DNA of 64,000 bases from Ruminococcus bicirculans (ex Wegman et al. 2014) (GCF_000723465.1 NZ_HF545617.1:496001-560000); one strand, 5' to 3'; positions 52,365 through 61,958 are shown, counted from the first letter of the stretch. The notes: generated by a model not told the origin, from the letters alone. Made by a program: numbers and translations.

Positions 52365-54281
52365 ATGAAAAAGAAGATTTTGAGCCTTTTGGTGACGATG
52401 GGTCTTGCGGCAAGCTTAGTGCCTGTTTCTGTTTTTGCTGACGGTACAGAGGTCTGGGACGGCTCTGTGGCGGAGTCTTTTGCAGGAGGAAAAGGCACAA
52501 AAGATGACCCTTATCAAATAGCTAATGGCTCACAGCTTGCGTATTTTGCGAAAAGAGTGAACGCAGAGGAATATGGTGAAAAATATGCAGACACATACTT
52601 TGAGCTTACAGAGGATATCGACCTCGGTGGAAAAGAGTGGACTCCAGTAGGAGAAACTGTGGCGGATCTTATTATGGGTGGTCATGAATATTTTGTTTTC
52701 TCTGGCAACTTTGACGGAAATGGTTATACTATCAAAAATCTTACCATTGGAACAGAAACATCGCCATACAGTGGCGATGTATGCGGCTTGTTCGGTGCGA
52801 CCAGCGGCACTATCGAGGACGTAGTTCTTGAAAATGTTTCTATAAACTATGTTGGCGGAAATCACAGCAGTGGATATGGCTTCCGCATGGGAGGTGCGCT
52901 TGTAGGTTATTCTATGGGCGATATAGTAAATTGTACTGTTATCGGTCTTGACATGAAGGCAGGCTCTGACGGCAGCTATGTTGCTCTTAACAGCATAGGC
53001 GGATTAGTAGGCATTCAGGACGGAGATACAACAGTGAGCCACAGCCGTGTTTCCGGAAAGATAGAGGAATCAACAAAAAAGGGCAATGTTGGTGGCTTTG
53101 TTGGTACGCTCGCAAAAGGCTCATCTGCTAAATATTGCGGTGCAGACGTTTCTGTTGAGGTAACAGGAAATGGTCGTGGTATCGCAGTAGGTGGCTTCGT
53201 TGGAATAGGTAATGGAGTGACAATTGATGAAACTTTGATAGAAAATTGCTATGCCACAGGCAATATAACAGGTGCAGAATATGCAGGCGGCTTTGTTGGA
53301 AACATCTCAGGTCTTAACATCAGCAACTGCTATGCAAAGGGCGATGTAAGCAACTGTTTTGTTGGTGCGTCATTCTTGGGTACTGACGCTGCAAGCAATA
53401 ACTATTATGGCACTGTAAAGAATTGCTATGCAACAGGTCTTGTATCTGATATTTCTTCTTCCGCTTATGCTTTTGCAATGCAAGATACGATGAAGAGAAG
53501 TACGATTCAAAATTGCTACTACAACATACAAAATACAGCAAAAAATACGGAATCAGCAGCTTCTCTTACTATTGACGATATGAAAACAGACAGCTTTTTA
53601 AATGTGCTCAACGGCTCATCAAACGTATGGACTAAGCGTGATAACGATACTCCTGCCTGCGGTGCTGAGCCTGCTGACTACAGCAATGTTTATGAAGTGC
53701 TGGGTAATATTCCTGCCGACCTTTCTGTCTACACAAATGAAAGCGTTGCAAACTTGTACAGTGCAGTTGAGGCTTTAAGAGGGTATAGAGATCTTGCACA
53801 GCAGTCAGATGTTGACAAAATGACGAAAGACATAAACGATGCCGTTGAAGCACTTGTTTACAAGTCAGCAGACTATACAGAGCTTGACAAGGCAGAGAAA
53901 GCCGCAAAGGCTCTCAACAAGGACGATTATGAGGACTTCTCAGAAGTCGAAAAGGCTCTTGCCGCTATCGACAGAACAAAGAACATCACAGAGCAGGCTG
54001 ACGTGGACGCTATGGTAAAGGCTATAAACGACGCTGTGGCAAACCTTGTAAAGAAAGCTCCTGCTTCTTCACAGCCTGACAGCGTAAGCAGTTCTGATGC
54101 TTCGTCAGATACGAGCAGTTCCACTTCTGACAGCTCATCTTCTGACAGCAAGTCAAACAGCAGCTCAAAGGCGGCTTCAAACGCTTCAAACACAAACCCA
54201 TCGACCGGTGTTGCAGGTGGAGCATTCGCTCTTGCACTTCTGAGCGGTGCGGCTGTGGTCATGGCTAAGAAGAAAAAGTAA
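52365..54281 (+). CDS. NPxTG-anchored surface protein 2 with GLUG-like beta-helix and FIVAR-like module
   Basis: 638 residues with the same GGAGGAATTAGA leader. Signal peptide ends at SVFADGTE. The beta-helix is larger (GGLVGIQDGDTTVSHSRVSG, YAGGFVGNISGLNISNCYAK). Two helical segments precede the same FIVAR-like module and NPSTG sorting signal as in protein 1; the last 160 codons and the 3' flank are near-identical at DNA level. Paralogue by tandem duplication. Confidence 0.83.
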   Translation: MKKKILSLLVTMGLAASLVPVSVFADGTEVWDGSVAESFAGGKGTKDDPYQIANGSQLAYFAKRVNAEEYGEKYADTYFELTEDIDLGGKEWTPVGETVADLIMGGHEYFVFSGNFDGNGYTIKNLTIGTETSPYSGDVCGLFGATSGTIEDVVLENVSINYVGGNHSSGYGFRMGGALVGYSMGDIVNCTVIGLDMKAGSDGSYVALNSIGGLVGIQDGDTTVSHSRVSGKIEESTKKGNVGGFVGTLAKGSSAKYCGADVSVEVTGNGRGIAVGGFVGIGNGVTIDETLIENCYATGNITGAEYAGGFVGNISGLNISNCYAKGDVSNCFVGASFLGTDAASNNYYGTVKNCYATGLVSDISSSAYAFAMQDTMKRSTIQNCYYNIQNTAKNTESAASLTIDDMKTDSFLNVLNGSSNVWTKRDNDTPACGAEPADYSNVYEVLGNIPADLSVYTNESVANLYSAVEALRGYRDLAQQSDVDKMTKDINDAVEALVYKSADYTELDKAEKAAKALNKDDYEDFSEVEKALAAIDRTKNITEQADVDAMVKAINDAVANLVKKAPASSQPDSVSSSDASSDTSSSTSDSSSSDSKSNSSSKAASNASNTNPSTGVAGGAFALALLSGAAVVMAKKKK

Positions 54282-54348
54282 TATATCCATTAAATAGATA
54301 TATAAAGGAAGTAAGTGGGACTTTCATACATTATTTGTTTAAATGAAT

Positions 54349-54416
54349 ACCGCTTGTGCTGATTTTTGACCGTTTGTGTCAAAACAGTTGAAAAATTATT
54401 ACCGCTCTGCTATCAT
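54349..54416 (+). promoter_or_regulatory. LytTR-type direct repeats and promoter of surface gene 3
   Basis: ACCGCTTGTG (54349-54358) and ACCGTTTGTG (54369-54378), 20 bp apart; TTGAAA (54388-54393), 17 nt, TATCAT (54411-54416). Confidence 0.65.
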
Positions 54417-54487
54417 AATTATAAGCAGGGCGGTTTTATATCGCAATGCAAATATGATATGAAGTCTTATATTTCGGGAGGATAAAT

Positions 54488-56020
54488 ATGAAAAAGACAA
54501 GAATTTTTAGCACGATGCTCGCAACAGTCATATGTATGGCATCTTTGCCTGCAATAAATGTTTTTGCGGCAAATCAGCAGAGAACTACAACTCTTGACCT
54601 TACAGTGGCAGGATTTCAGAACGATCAGAAAAATGAAGACGAGGGCTGGAGCTGGGACGCAGCAACTTCTACTCTTACACTTGACAATGTTGATTTTTCG
54701 ACGGCGAAAAAGTCTTGTGTCATTGTTGACGGAGAAAAAGTTACTAATATAGTTTTCTCAGGAGATAACAAGATGACCTCAGGCACTACAGTTATTTCGA
54801 GAAAAGGAAGCGCAAAAGATACCGGTGTAGTACTAAGTGGAAAGACTAAGGACAGTGTGCTTAATCTTGAAGAAACAGGCAACCTTCCAGTAATGGATCA
54901 GCCTAATGTTACTTTTGAGTCAGGAACTGTCAACGCAAAGGGCGGTGCTGTCATAACACTTTATTCCATAAAGGTAATGGACGCAACTCTTAATATTGAC
55001 ACAAGTGAAGTTGCCAATGGTGGCTGGAATGACGGTTTGTATGCAAACGGCTCTGTTGAGATATACGGCGGAGATGTGAATATCAATGCAGGAAGAGCAG
55101 GAATATTAGTAGTTGGTATAGGTGCCCCTGAGCCTAAGACAGGCTTGATTATAAAGGACGGAAAGGTAGATATCAATGCCAAGCTTGCGGATATTTATCT
55201 TGGTACAGACAATATAAAGAACGGTCTTATCTCGGGAGGAGATATCACACTCGGTGGTGACATAGGAATTTTCCTTAACGATTGCGAAAAGTGCGAGATA
55301 AAGGGCGGTACATTCCATACTGATGAATGTGAAAAACCATTCGCAGTTCATAGAGACAGTTCGGCTGTATTTGAGTATGCAAAGGCAGATTATACAGAGC
55401 TTGACAAAGCAGAAGAAGCTGCAAAGGCTCTTAATAAGGACAACTATGTGGACTTTACAGCCGTAGAAAAGGCACTTGAAGCTATCGACAGAACTAAAAA
55501 CCTTACACAGCAGTCAGATGTTGACAAAATGGCGAAAGACATAAACGATGCTGTTGAGGCACTTGTTTACAAGTCAGCAGACTACACAGAGCTTGACAAG
55601 GCAGAGGAAGCAGCAAAGGCTCTCAACAAGGACGATTATGAGGACTTCTCAGAAGTTGAAAAGGCTCTTGCCGCTATCGACAGAACAAAGAACATCACAG
55701 AGCAGGCTGACGTGGACGCTATGGTAAAGGCTATAAATGACGCTGTGGCAAACCTTGTAAAGAAAACACCTGCTTCTTCACAGCCTGACAGCGTAAGCAG
55801 TTCTGATGCTTCGTCAGATACGAGCAGTTCTGCTTCCGACAGCTCATCTTCCGACAGCTCATCTTCTGACAGCAAGGCAACTGACAGCAAGTCAGACAGC
55901 AGCTCAAAGGCAGCTTCAAACGCTTCAAACACAAACCCATCGACCGGAGTTGCTGGAGGAGCATTCGCTCTTGCACTTCTGAGCGGTGCAGCTGTGGTCA
56001 TGGCTAAGAAGAAAAAGTAA
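54488..56020 (+). CDS. NPxTG-anchored surface protein 3, beta-helix with two FIVAR-like modules
   Basis: 510 residues; GGGAGGATAAAT before the ATG. Signal peptide ends at NVFAANQQ. N-terminal 270 residues form a different right-handed beta-helix-like domain (TLTLDNVDFSTAKKS, VEIYGGDVNINAGRAGI). Two FIVAR-like helical modules (about 300-360 and 362-420) precede the Ser/Asp linker and NPSTG signal shared with proteins 1 and 2. The ligand-binding head was swapped while the stalk and anchor were kept. Confidence 0.82.
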   Translation: MKKTRIFSTMLATVICMASLPAINVFAANQQRTTTLDLTVAGFQNDQKNEDEGWSWDAATSTLTLDNVDFSTAKKSCVIVDGEKVTNIVFSGDNKMTSGTTVISRKGSAKDTGVVLSGKTKDSVLNLEETGNLPVMDQPNVTFESGTVNAKGGAVITLYSIKVMDATLNIDTSEVANGGWNDGLYANGSVEIYGGDVNINAGRAGILVVGIGAPEPKTGLIIKDGKVDINAKLADIYLGTDNIKNGLISGGDITLGGDIGIFLNDCEKCEIKGGTFHTDECEKPFAVHRDSSAVFEYAKADYTELDKAEEAAKALNKDNYVDFTAVEKALEAIDRTKNLTQQSDVDKMAKDINDAVEALVYKSADYTELDKAEEAAKALNKDDYEDFSEVEKALAAIDRTKNITEQADVDAMVKAINDAVANLVKKTPASSQPDSVSSSDASSDTSSSASDSSSSDSSSSDSKATDSKSDSSSKAASNASNTNPSTGVAGGAFALALLSGAAVVMAKKKK

Positions 56021-56053
56021 ATAAGATCTCCCCTATTGTTGATATTTCGGAGA

Positions 56054-56082
56054 AGGGCAGTTCCTTGTGGACTGCCTTTTTT
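56054..56082 (+). terminator. Terminator of surface gene 3
   Basis: AGGGCAG and CTGCCTT arms around a short loop (56054-56078) followed by T6. Confidence 0.8.
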
Positions 56083-56527
56083 CTGTTTGCAGGAAAGCGG
56101 AATTTGCCTGCATAATTTGGGGCGTTTTTTTGCAAAGAAGCATAAAAATGCAATTATTTTATATTGATACTGCAAAATCGTCTGCGCAAGCTTAGACTAA
56201 CTATTGATAATAGTCAATATCTTTTATTATCTATTTTATACCATGAAATTACATTTATTCATAAAAAATCGTTATAGATTTAAGCGAAATGTAAAAAATC
56301 AGCTCACAAAATCTGCGTTTACCCTTGCAATTCAGAAAAATATGTGGTATAATTATATTGCTGTAATAGGAGCACAGCATGAAACGCTGGCAGTGTGTTT
56401 TCAATTGTCAGATGAATTTCTGTATAGCTTATGCTTAATAATAAGGAAAGAAAATGAATGTGCCGGTGTGTGCTGTTTCATTATAGCGCCTATTAACGAT
56501 ATTTTTTTGAAAAGGAGTTATTGCAAC
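56083..56527 (+). promoter_or_regulatory. pckA promoter and 5' leader
   Basis: TTGCAA (56324-56329), 18 nt, TATAAT with TG extension (56348-56353). The leader to the ATG is about 168 nt. The frame is open upstream to 56204 but that part is not PEP-carboxykinase-like and is not coding. No riboswitch recognised. Confidence 0.55.
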
Positions 56528-58132
56528 ATGTCAAAGATCGATTTGAGCAAGTACGGTATCACCGGAACTACAGAAGTTGTTTACAACCCTTCTTACGAGC
56601 AGCTGTTCGAGGAAGAAACAAAGCCAACACTCGAAGGCTATGAAAAGGGTCAGGAGAGTGAGCTTGGCGCAGTAAACGTTATGACAGGCGTTTATACAGG
56701 CCGTTCACCTAAAGATAAGTTCATCGTTATGGACGAAAATTCTAAGGACACTGTTTGGTGGACTTCTGACGAGTACAAGAACGACAACCACCCAGCTTCA
56801 CAGGAGGCTTGGAAGTCTGTTAAGGAACTCGCTATCAAGGAACTTTCAAATAAGAGACTTTTCGTAGTTGACGCATTCTGCGGCGCTAACAAGGATACAA
56901 GAATGGCTATCCGTTTCATCGTTGAGGTTGCTTGGCAGGCTCACTTTGTAACAAATATGTTCATCAAGCCAACTGCTGAGGAGCTTGAGAACTTTGAGCC
57001 TGACTTCGTTGTATACAACGCTTCAAAGGCTAAGGTAGAGAACTATAAGGAGCTTGGTCTTAACTCTGAGACAGCCGTTATGTTCAACATCACAAGCCGT
57101 GAGCAGGTAATCATCAACACTTGGTACGGTGGAGAGATGAAGAAGGGTATGTTCTCAATGATGAACTACTTCCTTCCACTCAAGGGCATGGCTTCAATGC
57201 ACTGCTCAGCTAACACAGATAAGAACGGTGAGAACACAGCTATCTTCTTTGGTCTGTCCGGTACAGGTAAGACAACACTTTCTACAGACCCTAAGAGACT
57301 TCTTATCGGTGACGACGAGCACGGTTGGGACGACAACGGAGTATTCAACTTCGAGGGCGGCTGCTATGCTAAGGTAATCAACCTTGATAAGGATTCTGAG
57401 CCTGATATCTACAACGCTATCAGAAGAGATGCTCTTCTTGAGAACGTAACTCTTGACGAGAACGGCAAGATCGACTTTGCTGATAAGAGCGTTACAGAGA
57501 ACACTCGTGTATCTTATCCTATCGACCATATTCAGAACATTGTAAGACCTATTTCTTCTGCACCTGCTGCAAAGAACGTTATCTTCCTTTCAGCAGACGC
57601 ATTTGGTGTACTGCCTCCAGTATCTATCCTCACACCAGAGCAGACACAGTATTACTTCCTCTCTGGCTTTACTGCAAAGCTTGCAGGTACAGAGCGTGGA
57701 ATCACTGAGCCTACACCAACATTCTCAGCTTGCTTCGGTCAGGCTTTCCTTGAGCTTCACCCAACAAAGTATGCTGAAGAGCTTGTTAAGAAGATGCAGA
57801 AGAGCGGTGCTAAGGCATACCTGGTAAACACAGGTTGGAACGGCACAGGCAAGAGAATCTCTATCAAGGATACTCGTGGAATTATCGACGCTATCCTTAA
57901 CGGCGACATTCTCAACGCACCTACAAAGAAGATACCACACTTTGACTTTGAAGTTCCAACAGAGCTTCCAGGCGTTGATCCTGCAATTCTCGATCCTCGT
58001 GACACATATGCTGACGCTTCCGAGTGGGAGACAAAGGCTAAGGATCTTGCAAGCAGATTTGTTAAGAACTTTGCTAAGTATGAGGGCAACCCAGCAGGTA
58101 AGGCTCTTGTATCAGCAGGTCCAAAGGAATAA
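56528..58132 (+). CDS. pckA: Phosphoenolpyruvate carboxykinase (ATP)
   Basis: 534 residues from the ATG at 56528, which follows AAAAGGAGTTATT; the longer frame has no homology. Contains the kinase-1a and P-loop motif [11 protein letters not shown] (residues about 242-252), the metal site around [12 protein letters not shown], the adenine/PEP region and [15 protein letters not shown]. It interconverts oxaloacetate + ATP and PEP + CO2 + ADP; in rumen/gut anaerobes it often fixes CO2 toward succinate. Codon use (GAC, AAG, CTT rich) suggests high expression. Confidence 0.95.
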   Translation: MSKIDLSKYGITGTTEVVYNPSYEQLFEEETKPTLEGYEKGQESELGAVNVMTGVYTGRSPKDKFIVMDENSKDTVWWTSDEYKNDNHPASQEAWKSVKELAIKELSNKRLFVVDAFCGANKDTRMAIRFIVEVAWQAHFVTNMFIKPTAEELENFEPDFVVYNASKAKVENYKELGLNSETAVMFNITSREQVIINTWYGGEMKKGMFSMMNYFLPLKGMASMHCSANTDKNGENTAIFFGLSGTGKTTLSTDPKRLLIGDDEHGWDDNGVFNFEGGCYAKVINLDKDSEPDIYNAIRRDALLENVTLDENGKIDFADKSVTENTRVSYPIDHIQNIVRPISSAPAAKNVIFLSADAFGVLPPVSILTPEQTQYYFLSGFTAKLAGTERGITEPTPTFSACFGQAFLELHPTKYAEELVKKMQKSGAKAYLVNTGWNGTGKRISIKDTRGIIDAILNGDILNAPTKKIPHFDFEVPTELPGVDPAILDPRDTYADASEWETKAKDLASRFVKNFAKYEGNPAGKALVSAGPKE

Positions 58133-58161
58133 TCAATAACTCTGATACTATTATATAGTAT

Positions 58162-58197
58162 AAAAGCTGCTGTGCCTTTTGGTACGGCAGCTTTTTT
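58162..58197 (+). terminator. Terminator of pckA
   Basis: AAAAGCTGC (58162-58170) and GCAGCTTTT (58187-58195) with inner TGCC/GGTA pairing and T-run. Confidence 0.85.
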
Positions 58198-58253
58198 GTG
58201 CTCTTGAAAAAGTGTGATGAAGGTGGTATAATTGGTATGGAGGCGGATTTAGT

Positions 58254-58904
58254 TTGGAAAAGAAGAATTATGCCGCAAGGGCGGCTATATATGCCATGGG
58301 GCTTGTGATACTTGCCGCAGGGATAACGATGAACATCAAAACAGGGCTAGGGGTATCCACTATTATATCAGTGCCATTTGCCATATCGAGTATATGGGAT
58401 GTGAATTTTTCTCTTGTGACTTTTGCTACATATGCACTGTTCGTTGTGATAGAAATGATAATAAAAGGCAGCGACAGAACTGTTATAGACTGGCTGCAAA
58501 TACCATTCAGCATTGTGTTCAGCCTGCTGCTGAATATGTTTTCAAAGCTGCTTGATTTTAATTTCGGACATTTGTGGCAAAACACGCTGTATCTTGCAGC
58601 AGCGATAATCTGCACGGGTGCTGGAATGTCAATGATGATAGCCATGAAGTTCGTGCCGAACCCAGCCGACGGTCTTGCTCAGGCTATAGGAAAAGCCTTT
58701 GGAAAGAACATGGGCTTTGGCAAGAATATACTTGACGCATCGTGTGTTGCCATTGCCTGCGTGATAGGTCTGCTGTTTGACAAGCGGATAATAGGTATCG
58801 GTATCGGAACGGTGGCGGCAATGCTCCTTGTGGGAAGGTGCGTGGCAGTATTCGACCATTTCTTCAAAGACAGAATGAAAAGTGCCGCAGGGCTTGCAGA
58901 ATAA
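58254..58904 (+). CDS. YczE/YyaS-type integral membrane protein
   Basis: 216 residues from a TTG start ten bases after GGAGG. Five to six hydrophobic segments (AIYAMGLVILAAGITMNIKT, FATYALFVVIEMII, LYLAAAIICTGAGMSMMIAM). The Gly/Asn-rich loops NIKTGLGVSTI and VPNPADGLAQAIG are typical of the family. Transport or sensory function unknown. It lies between two terminators just outside the integrated element. Confidence 0.78.
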   Translation: MEKKNYAARAAIYAMGLVILAAGITMNIKTGLGVSTIISVPFAISSIWDVNFSLVTFATYALFVVIEMIIKGSDRTVIDWLQIPFSIVFSLLLNMFSKLLDFNFGHLWQNTLYLAAAIICTGAGMSMMIAMKFVPNPADGLAQAIGKAFGKNMGFGKNILDASCVAIACVIGLLFDKRIIGIGIGTVAAMLLVGRCVAVFDHFFKDRMKSAAGLAE

Positions 58905-58910
58905 AAAACG

Positions 58911-58940
58911 CCGCAGAGGACAGAAATCTCTGCGGTATTT
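58911..58940 (+). terminator. Terminator of the membrane protein gene
   Basis: CCGCAGAG (58911-58918) and CTCTGCGG (58928-58935) followed by TATTTT. Confidence 0.8.
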
Positions 58941-58955
58941 TAGTATTTATATAAT

Positions 58956-58987
58956 AAAAAATCCGCTCTACATAACGTAAAGCGGAT
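58956..58987 (-). terminator. Terminator that belonged to a minus-strand tRNA gene
   Basis: ATCCGCT (58961-58967) and AGCGGAT (58981-58987); minus-strand T-run from 58956-58960. It lies just beyond the tRNA 3' fragment at 59012, as expected for the native terminator separated from its tRNA by the inserted element. Confidence 0.6.
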
Positions 58988-59011
58988 ACAAGCAAAAGCT
59001 TAAACTTTTGC

Positions 59012-59037
59012 TGGCGCGGATTGAGAGATTTGAACTC
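59012..59037 (-). other. attachment site: 26-nt tRNA 3' end fragment
   Basis: The complement reads GAGTTCAAATCTCTC then AATCCGCGCCA: T-loop TTCAAAT, 3' half of the T-stem, acceptor strand, discriminator G and CCA. The 5' half of the T-stem does not pair, so tRNA identity ends there. It marks the left end of the element; the intact tRNA gene should lie to the right of the window beside the integrase. Confidence 0.75.
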
Positions 59038-59297
59038 AGCTTGTTTTATTTCACAGCGTTTAACAGCTTCTTATAAAAGTCCGTAAATAAAGGGTTTGTG
59101 CTGTTTTGCATTTCACAGCTTTTTATAAAATTCAGTCGATTTTCACCGCTTATAATGACCAAATAATGACCAGAATTTTTTGCGATAGTCAAGCAATGGA
59201 GACTATACGGCATAATGCACAATAACATTTTCGCTTATGCTTTCAATACCCCTCAAACGCTCTGACAGCTCCTGTGCTGCGTCCTGTGCTCTCGTCT
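59038..59297. other. Element left end, no supported gene
   Basis: Between the attachment site and the first element gene. A 60-codon minus-strand frame (59046-59228) has no ribosome site and no recognisable sequence, and is not called. Confidence 0.35.
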
Positions 59298-59498
59298 TTA
59301 AACTTTGCCGTCCTCTGCTTGCTGCGGCTCTGATAGCCTGTCATCTTCGTATCTCGCTTTTAGAAACTCAAAGTATGCAATAAGCAAATTCTTATAGGCT
59401 GCTTTTGACTTAGGTTTAAAATCTTCGCCATAACTTTTCACCCATTCTATCACATCATCGTCAAGTGATAGTTCAAATAAAGTATTGTACTTTTTCAT
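59298..59498 (-). CDS. Small element protein, unknown
   Basis: 66 residues, AAAGGATAAAAAT before the ATG. FELSLDDDVIEWVKSYGEDF and a helical middle (KAAYKNLLIAYFEFLKARYE). No known motif. Last gene of the leftward block. Confidence 0.5.
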   Translation of the reverse strand: MKKYNTLFELSLDDDVIEWVKSYGEDFKPKSKAAYKNLLIAYFEFLKARYEDDRLSEPQQAEDGKV

Positions 59499-59560
59499 AT
59501 TTTTATCCTTTCTGTTATTGGAGCAGTGCGAACGGTTTACTCGCTGGACGGTAAACTTAG

Positions 59561-59755
59561 TTAATTACGGTGTTGCATTATCAAGCTACAAATTTCAAGG
59601 CGTTCAACTCTTGTTACTTTGGTATGAGTTAAAGGCTCTTGTGCTTCGATAACGTAATAATTAGGCTGCTCGCTGCTTTTGTTTATGTGAATGTTGAAAT
59701 AACCACTCTTGGCAAGTCTTTTTCTGAGTGCTAGTAATTCTTTGGGTTGACTCAT
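59561..59755 (-). CDS. Small element protein, unknown
   Basis: 64 residues; GAAAGGAAAATAGGC upstream of the ATG. KELLALRKRLAKSGYFNIHI is basic, the rest mixed. It follows the 187-residue gene after 19 nt. Function unknown. Confidence 0.5.
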   Translation of the reverse strand: MSQPKELLALRKRLAKSGYFNIHINKSSEQPNYYVIEAQEPLTHTKVTRVERLEICSLIMQHRN

Positions 59756-59774
59756 TGCCTATTTTCCTTTCGGT

Positions 59775-60338
59775 CTATGTTTCAAGCCCACTTACATTCA
59801 AACCGAAAATAAGGCTTGAAAGATCCTTGCAAGCTTTGTCTATATCCTTGTACACTGTTCTGCTGTCAATTATTTCTCTTTCGGCTATCTCGTCATAAGT
59901 TGGGGTGGTCTCGCCTGTGATGAAAGCGGCTTCAACTACACGCCAACGCCTTTGCATATCCTCACGAACTGAGGAAGTACACCGAATTTTGTAAATATCA
60001 AGCATAGTTTGAACGTGTTCCATTATGGTTTTAGTGGTCACGATCTGATTTTTTATGCTTTCAACCTTGTATTTCTCGTATTCACTAAAGCCGATAAGCT
60101 CTCTTATGACAAGATCGTTTATCTGTGAAGCGTCACAAAGAGCATTTTCAGCATATGCCCTCAAATTTCGGTATTCTTTGAGCAATAGCTTGACGTTCTT
60201 GAACTTCTTGCTTTCGTTGTCCTTGATACGTTCGGCTTCTTGTGCTTGGTATATCTCAATAGCCTTTGCAGCTCCTGCTTCTGCTGCTATTCTTGAAATG
60301 TAATTGACTAGCTTTTGATTTGTGTTTTCTTGTGACAT
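59775..60338 (-). CDS. Element protein with C-terminal HTH, possible late-gene regulator
   Basis: 187 residues; the ATG at 60338 follows GAAAGGTGAAAAC. A long helical region is followed by RRWRVVEAAFITGETTPTYD and EIAEREIIDSRTVYKDIDKA, a sigma-like or ArpU/RinA-like helix-turn-helix near the C-terminus. Such proteins activate late genes in phages and satellites. Identification is by pattern only. Confidence 0.55.
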   Translation of the reverse strand: MSQENTNQKLVNYISRIAAEAGAAKAIEIYQAQEAERIKDNESKKFKNVKLLLKEYRNLRAYAENALCDASQINDLVIRELIGFSEYEKYKVESIKNQIVTTKTIMEHVQTMLDIYKIRCTSSVREDMQRRWRVVEAAFITGETTPTYDEIAEREIIDSRTVYKDIDKACKDLSSLIFGLNVSGLET

Positions 60339-60356
60339 TGTTTTCACCTTTCGTCT

Positions 60357-60752
60357 TTATGTTTGTGACCCGTTTTCAAACCCGTCATTGATTTGACCTA
60401 ATACCCTATCAAGGGCGGCTAAAACTTCTTCGCTTTCGTCATCGTCCTGAGAGATATAAACGCCCGTCATTTTGTTCAAAAGGTCTATCGCACGCAGCCT
60501 TGACGGCATACCCTCATCACTATCACGGGCAATGTCTGACAGCAGGGCTTGACGTTCCAACGCTGACATAATGCGTTCACGCTGTCCCTTTTCCGTCAGC
60601 TCCCGCACATATGCCTTGACCTCTTCAACGTTCAGAAACCTGCTGGCGTTCGTGTGAGCGAATTTCTTAGAATACCCAGCCTTAACAGCACTTTGCGTGG
60701 CGTTTCCGCTCTTAGCGTAATATTCGGCGAATTTCCTTTGCCTTGCTGTCAT
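60357..60752 (-). CDS. Terminase small subunit
   Basis: 131 residues; AAAGGAGGTGAAGAA precedes the ATG at 60752. The N-terminal DNA-binding domain FAEYYAKSGNATQSAVKAG, YSKKFAHTNASRFLNVEEV is the Terminase_2-type small subunit. It would recognise the element's packaging site. A large terminase subunit is absent, which is typical for satellites that redirect helper-phage packaging. Confidence 0.75.
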   Translation of the reverse strand: MTARQRKFAEYYAKSGNATQSAVKAGYSKKFAHTNASRFLNVEEVKAYVRELTEKGQRERIMSALERQALLSDIARDSDEGMPSRLRAIDLLNKMTGVYISQDDDESEEVLAALDRVLGQINDGFENGSQT

Positions 60753-60889
60753 TTCTTCACCTCCTTTCAGCAATGCCCGCTAGTGTAGTATTTTGTAGTG
60801 GTATCATAAGCTTGTGCTTGCTCGTATGTTCATTTGTCAATGCAATATGCACGGACTGTCAAGACAAAAAAATGGTTGCAGTATTAGCC

Positions 60890-61660
60890 TCAAATATCAG
60901 TCCAGGGATTTTTAAAGAGGTCTTCGGGGTCTTGCTGTTCGCTTGGCTGTGAAGCAAGTTGAGGGTATCGCTTTTGAACTTCGCCTATGACCCAACTTCT
61001 TATAGCGTGATAGTCGGACTTGTACTTAACACCCTTTGATAGCTTATAGTTGTTCAAGATTTCTATGCACTTATCGACAAACGGCTTTGAATGTTCTGAC
61101 ATTAGCTTGTCATATTCTTTTTCTGTGAGAGTGACAGCTTCCGCATTGTTGTTTTTGTTGTCTTTGACATTTTTCTTGTTCTTTGGCGTTGTGCGTTCCT
61201 TTTCTTCTATATTCTCATCTAATCTATTCTTATCTATACTAATCTTATCTAATCTATGTGGGCAGTTGGTTGACGCTTGGTTGTCAAGTGGTTGACAGTT
61301 GGTTGACAGTTGGTTGTCAATCATTGAATATGCTCCGTTATCCTCTGCCCTGAGCATAGATTTTTCGTTAGTGTACGTTGTTAGTGTCATTCTATCTTTT
61401 CGCAAAGTATTATGTATTAGCCAATGCTTTATGACAATTACGCCGCTTTTGAATGGAATAATATAACTTTTGGCGATAAGTAATTTCATATCATCATCGG
61501 TGCAGCCTATGGCTCGTTGTATCTTTTTCGGGTTGTTCATAAAGCCCTCATCATCTGCACGCATAGACAAATGAAAGTACAAAGCCTGTGTTGATAGCGG
61601 CATATCTAAGAACAAATCGCTATCAATAATGATTTTTGCAAACATTCTTTTTTCAGCCAT
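60890..61660 (-). CDS. Phage-type replication/DnaD-like protein
   Basis: 256 residues; GAGGGTTAAGC before the ATG, four bases after the previous stop. The N-terminus (DMPLSTQALYFHLSMRADDE, GFMNNPKKIQRAIGCTDDD) is a winged-helix replication-initiation domain; a Lys/Asn linker and a C-terminal DnaD-like part (IRSWVIGEVQKRYPQL) follow. It likely loads helicase at the element origin. Confidence 0.68.
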   Translation of the reverse strand: MAEKRMFAKIIIDSDLFLDMPLSTQALYFHLSMRADDEGFMNNPKKIQRAIGCTDDDMKLLIAKSYIIPFKSGVIVIKHWLIHNTLRKDRMTLTTYTNEKSMLRAEDNGAYSMIDNQLSTNCQPLDNQASTNCPHRLDKISIDKNRLDENIEEKERTTPKNKKNVKDNKNNNAEAVTLTEKEYDKLMSEHSKPFVDKCIEILNNYKLSKGVKYKSDYHAIRSWVIGEVQKRYPQLASQPSEQQDPEDLFKNPWTDI

Positions 61661-61663
61661 TGC

Positions 61664-61957
61664 TTAACCCTCGCTCTCCCACTTGTTAAGCAAGTCCTCC
61701 GCTGCTCTGAGCGTTGTTCTTATGCTTTGTGACCTTGCGTGTTCTGTACGAACGTACCGCCGCAGCTCGTATACATCGCTAGGCAAATAATAGCCATTGC
61801 TGCTGGAACATATAACCGCACCTTTACGCCGCATATGCTCGATACAAAGCCTTGTGCTGCGGTTGTCAAGCCCTGATATCCTGCACATATCGGAAAGGCT
61901 CACGGCGTTTTCTTCGCCTGCTCTGAGGGCGTTTGCTATCCTTTCGGCTGCTGTCAT
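61664..61957 (-). CDS. Small winged-helix DNA-binding protein of the element
   Basis: 97 residues. ENAVSLSDMCRISGLDNRST and RLCIEHMRRKGAVICSSSNG form a winged helix. It is sandwiched between the excisionase-like gene (1 nt) and the replication gene (3 nt), an operon with coupled translation. Confidence 0.6.
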   Translation of the reverse strand: MTAAERIANALRAGEENAVSLSDMCRISGLDNRSTRLCIEHMRRKGAVICSSSNGYYLPSDVYELRRYVRTEHARSQSIRTTLRAAEDLLNKWESEG

Positions 61958-61958
61958 A

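Noticed and set aside
56204-56527. N-terminal extension of pckA
   Set aside because: The added 108 codons have no PEPCK similarity, contain the promoter, and a strong ribosome site marks 56528.
59046-59228. 60-codon minus-strand frame next to the attachment site
   Set aside because: No ribosome-binding site and no recognisable sequence.
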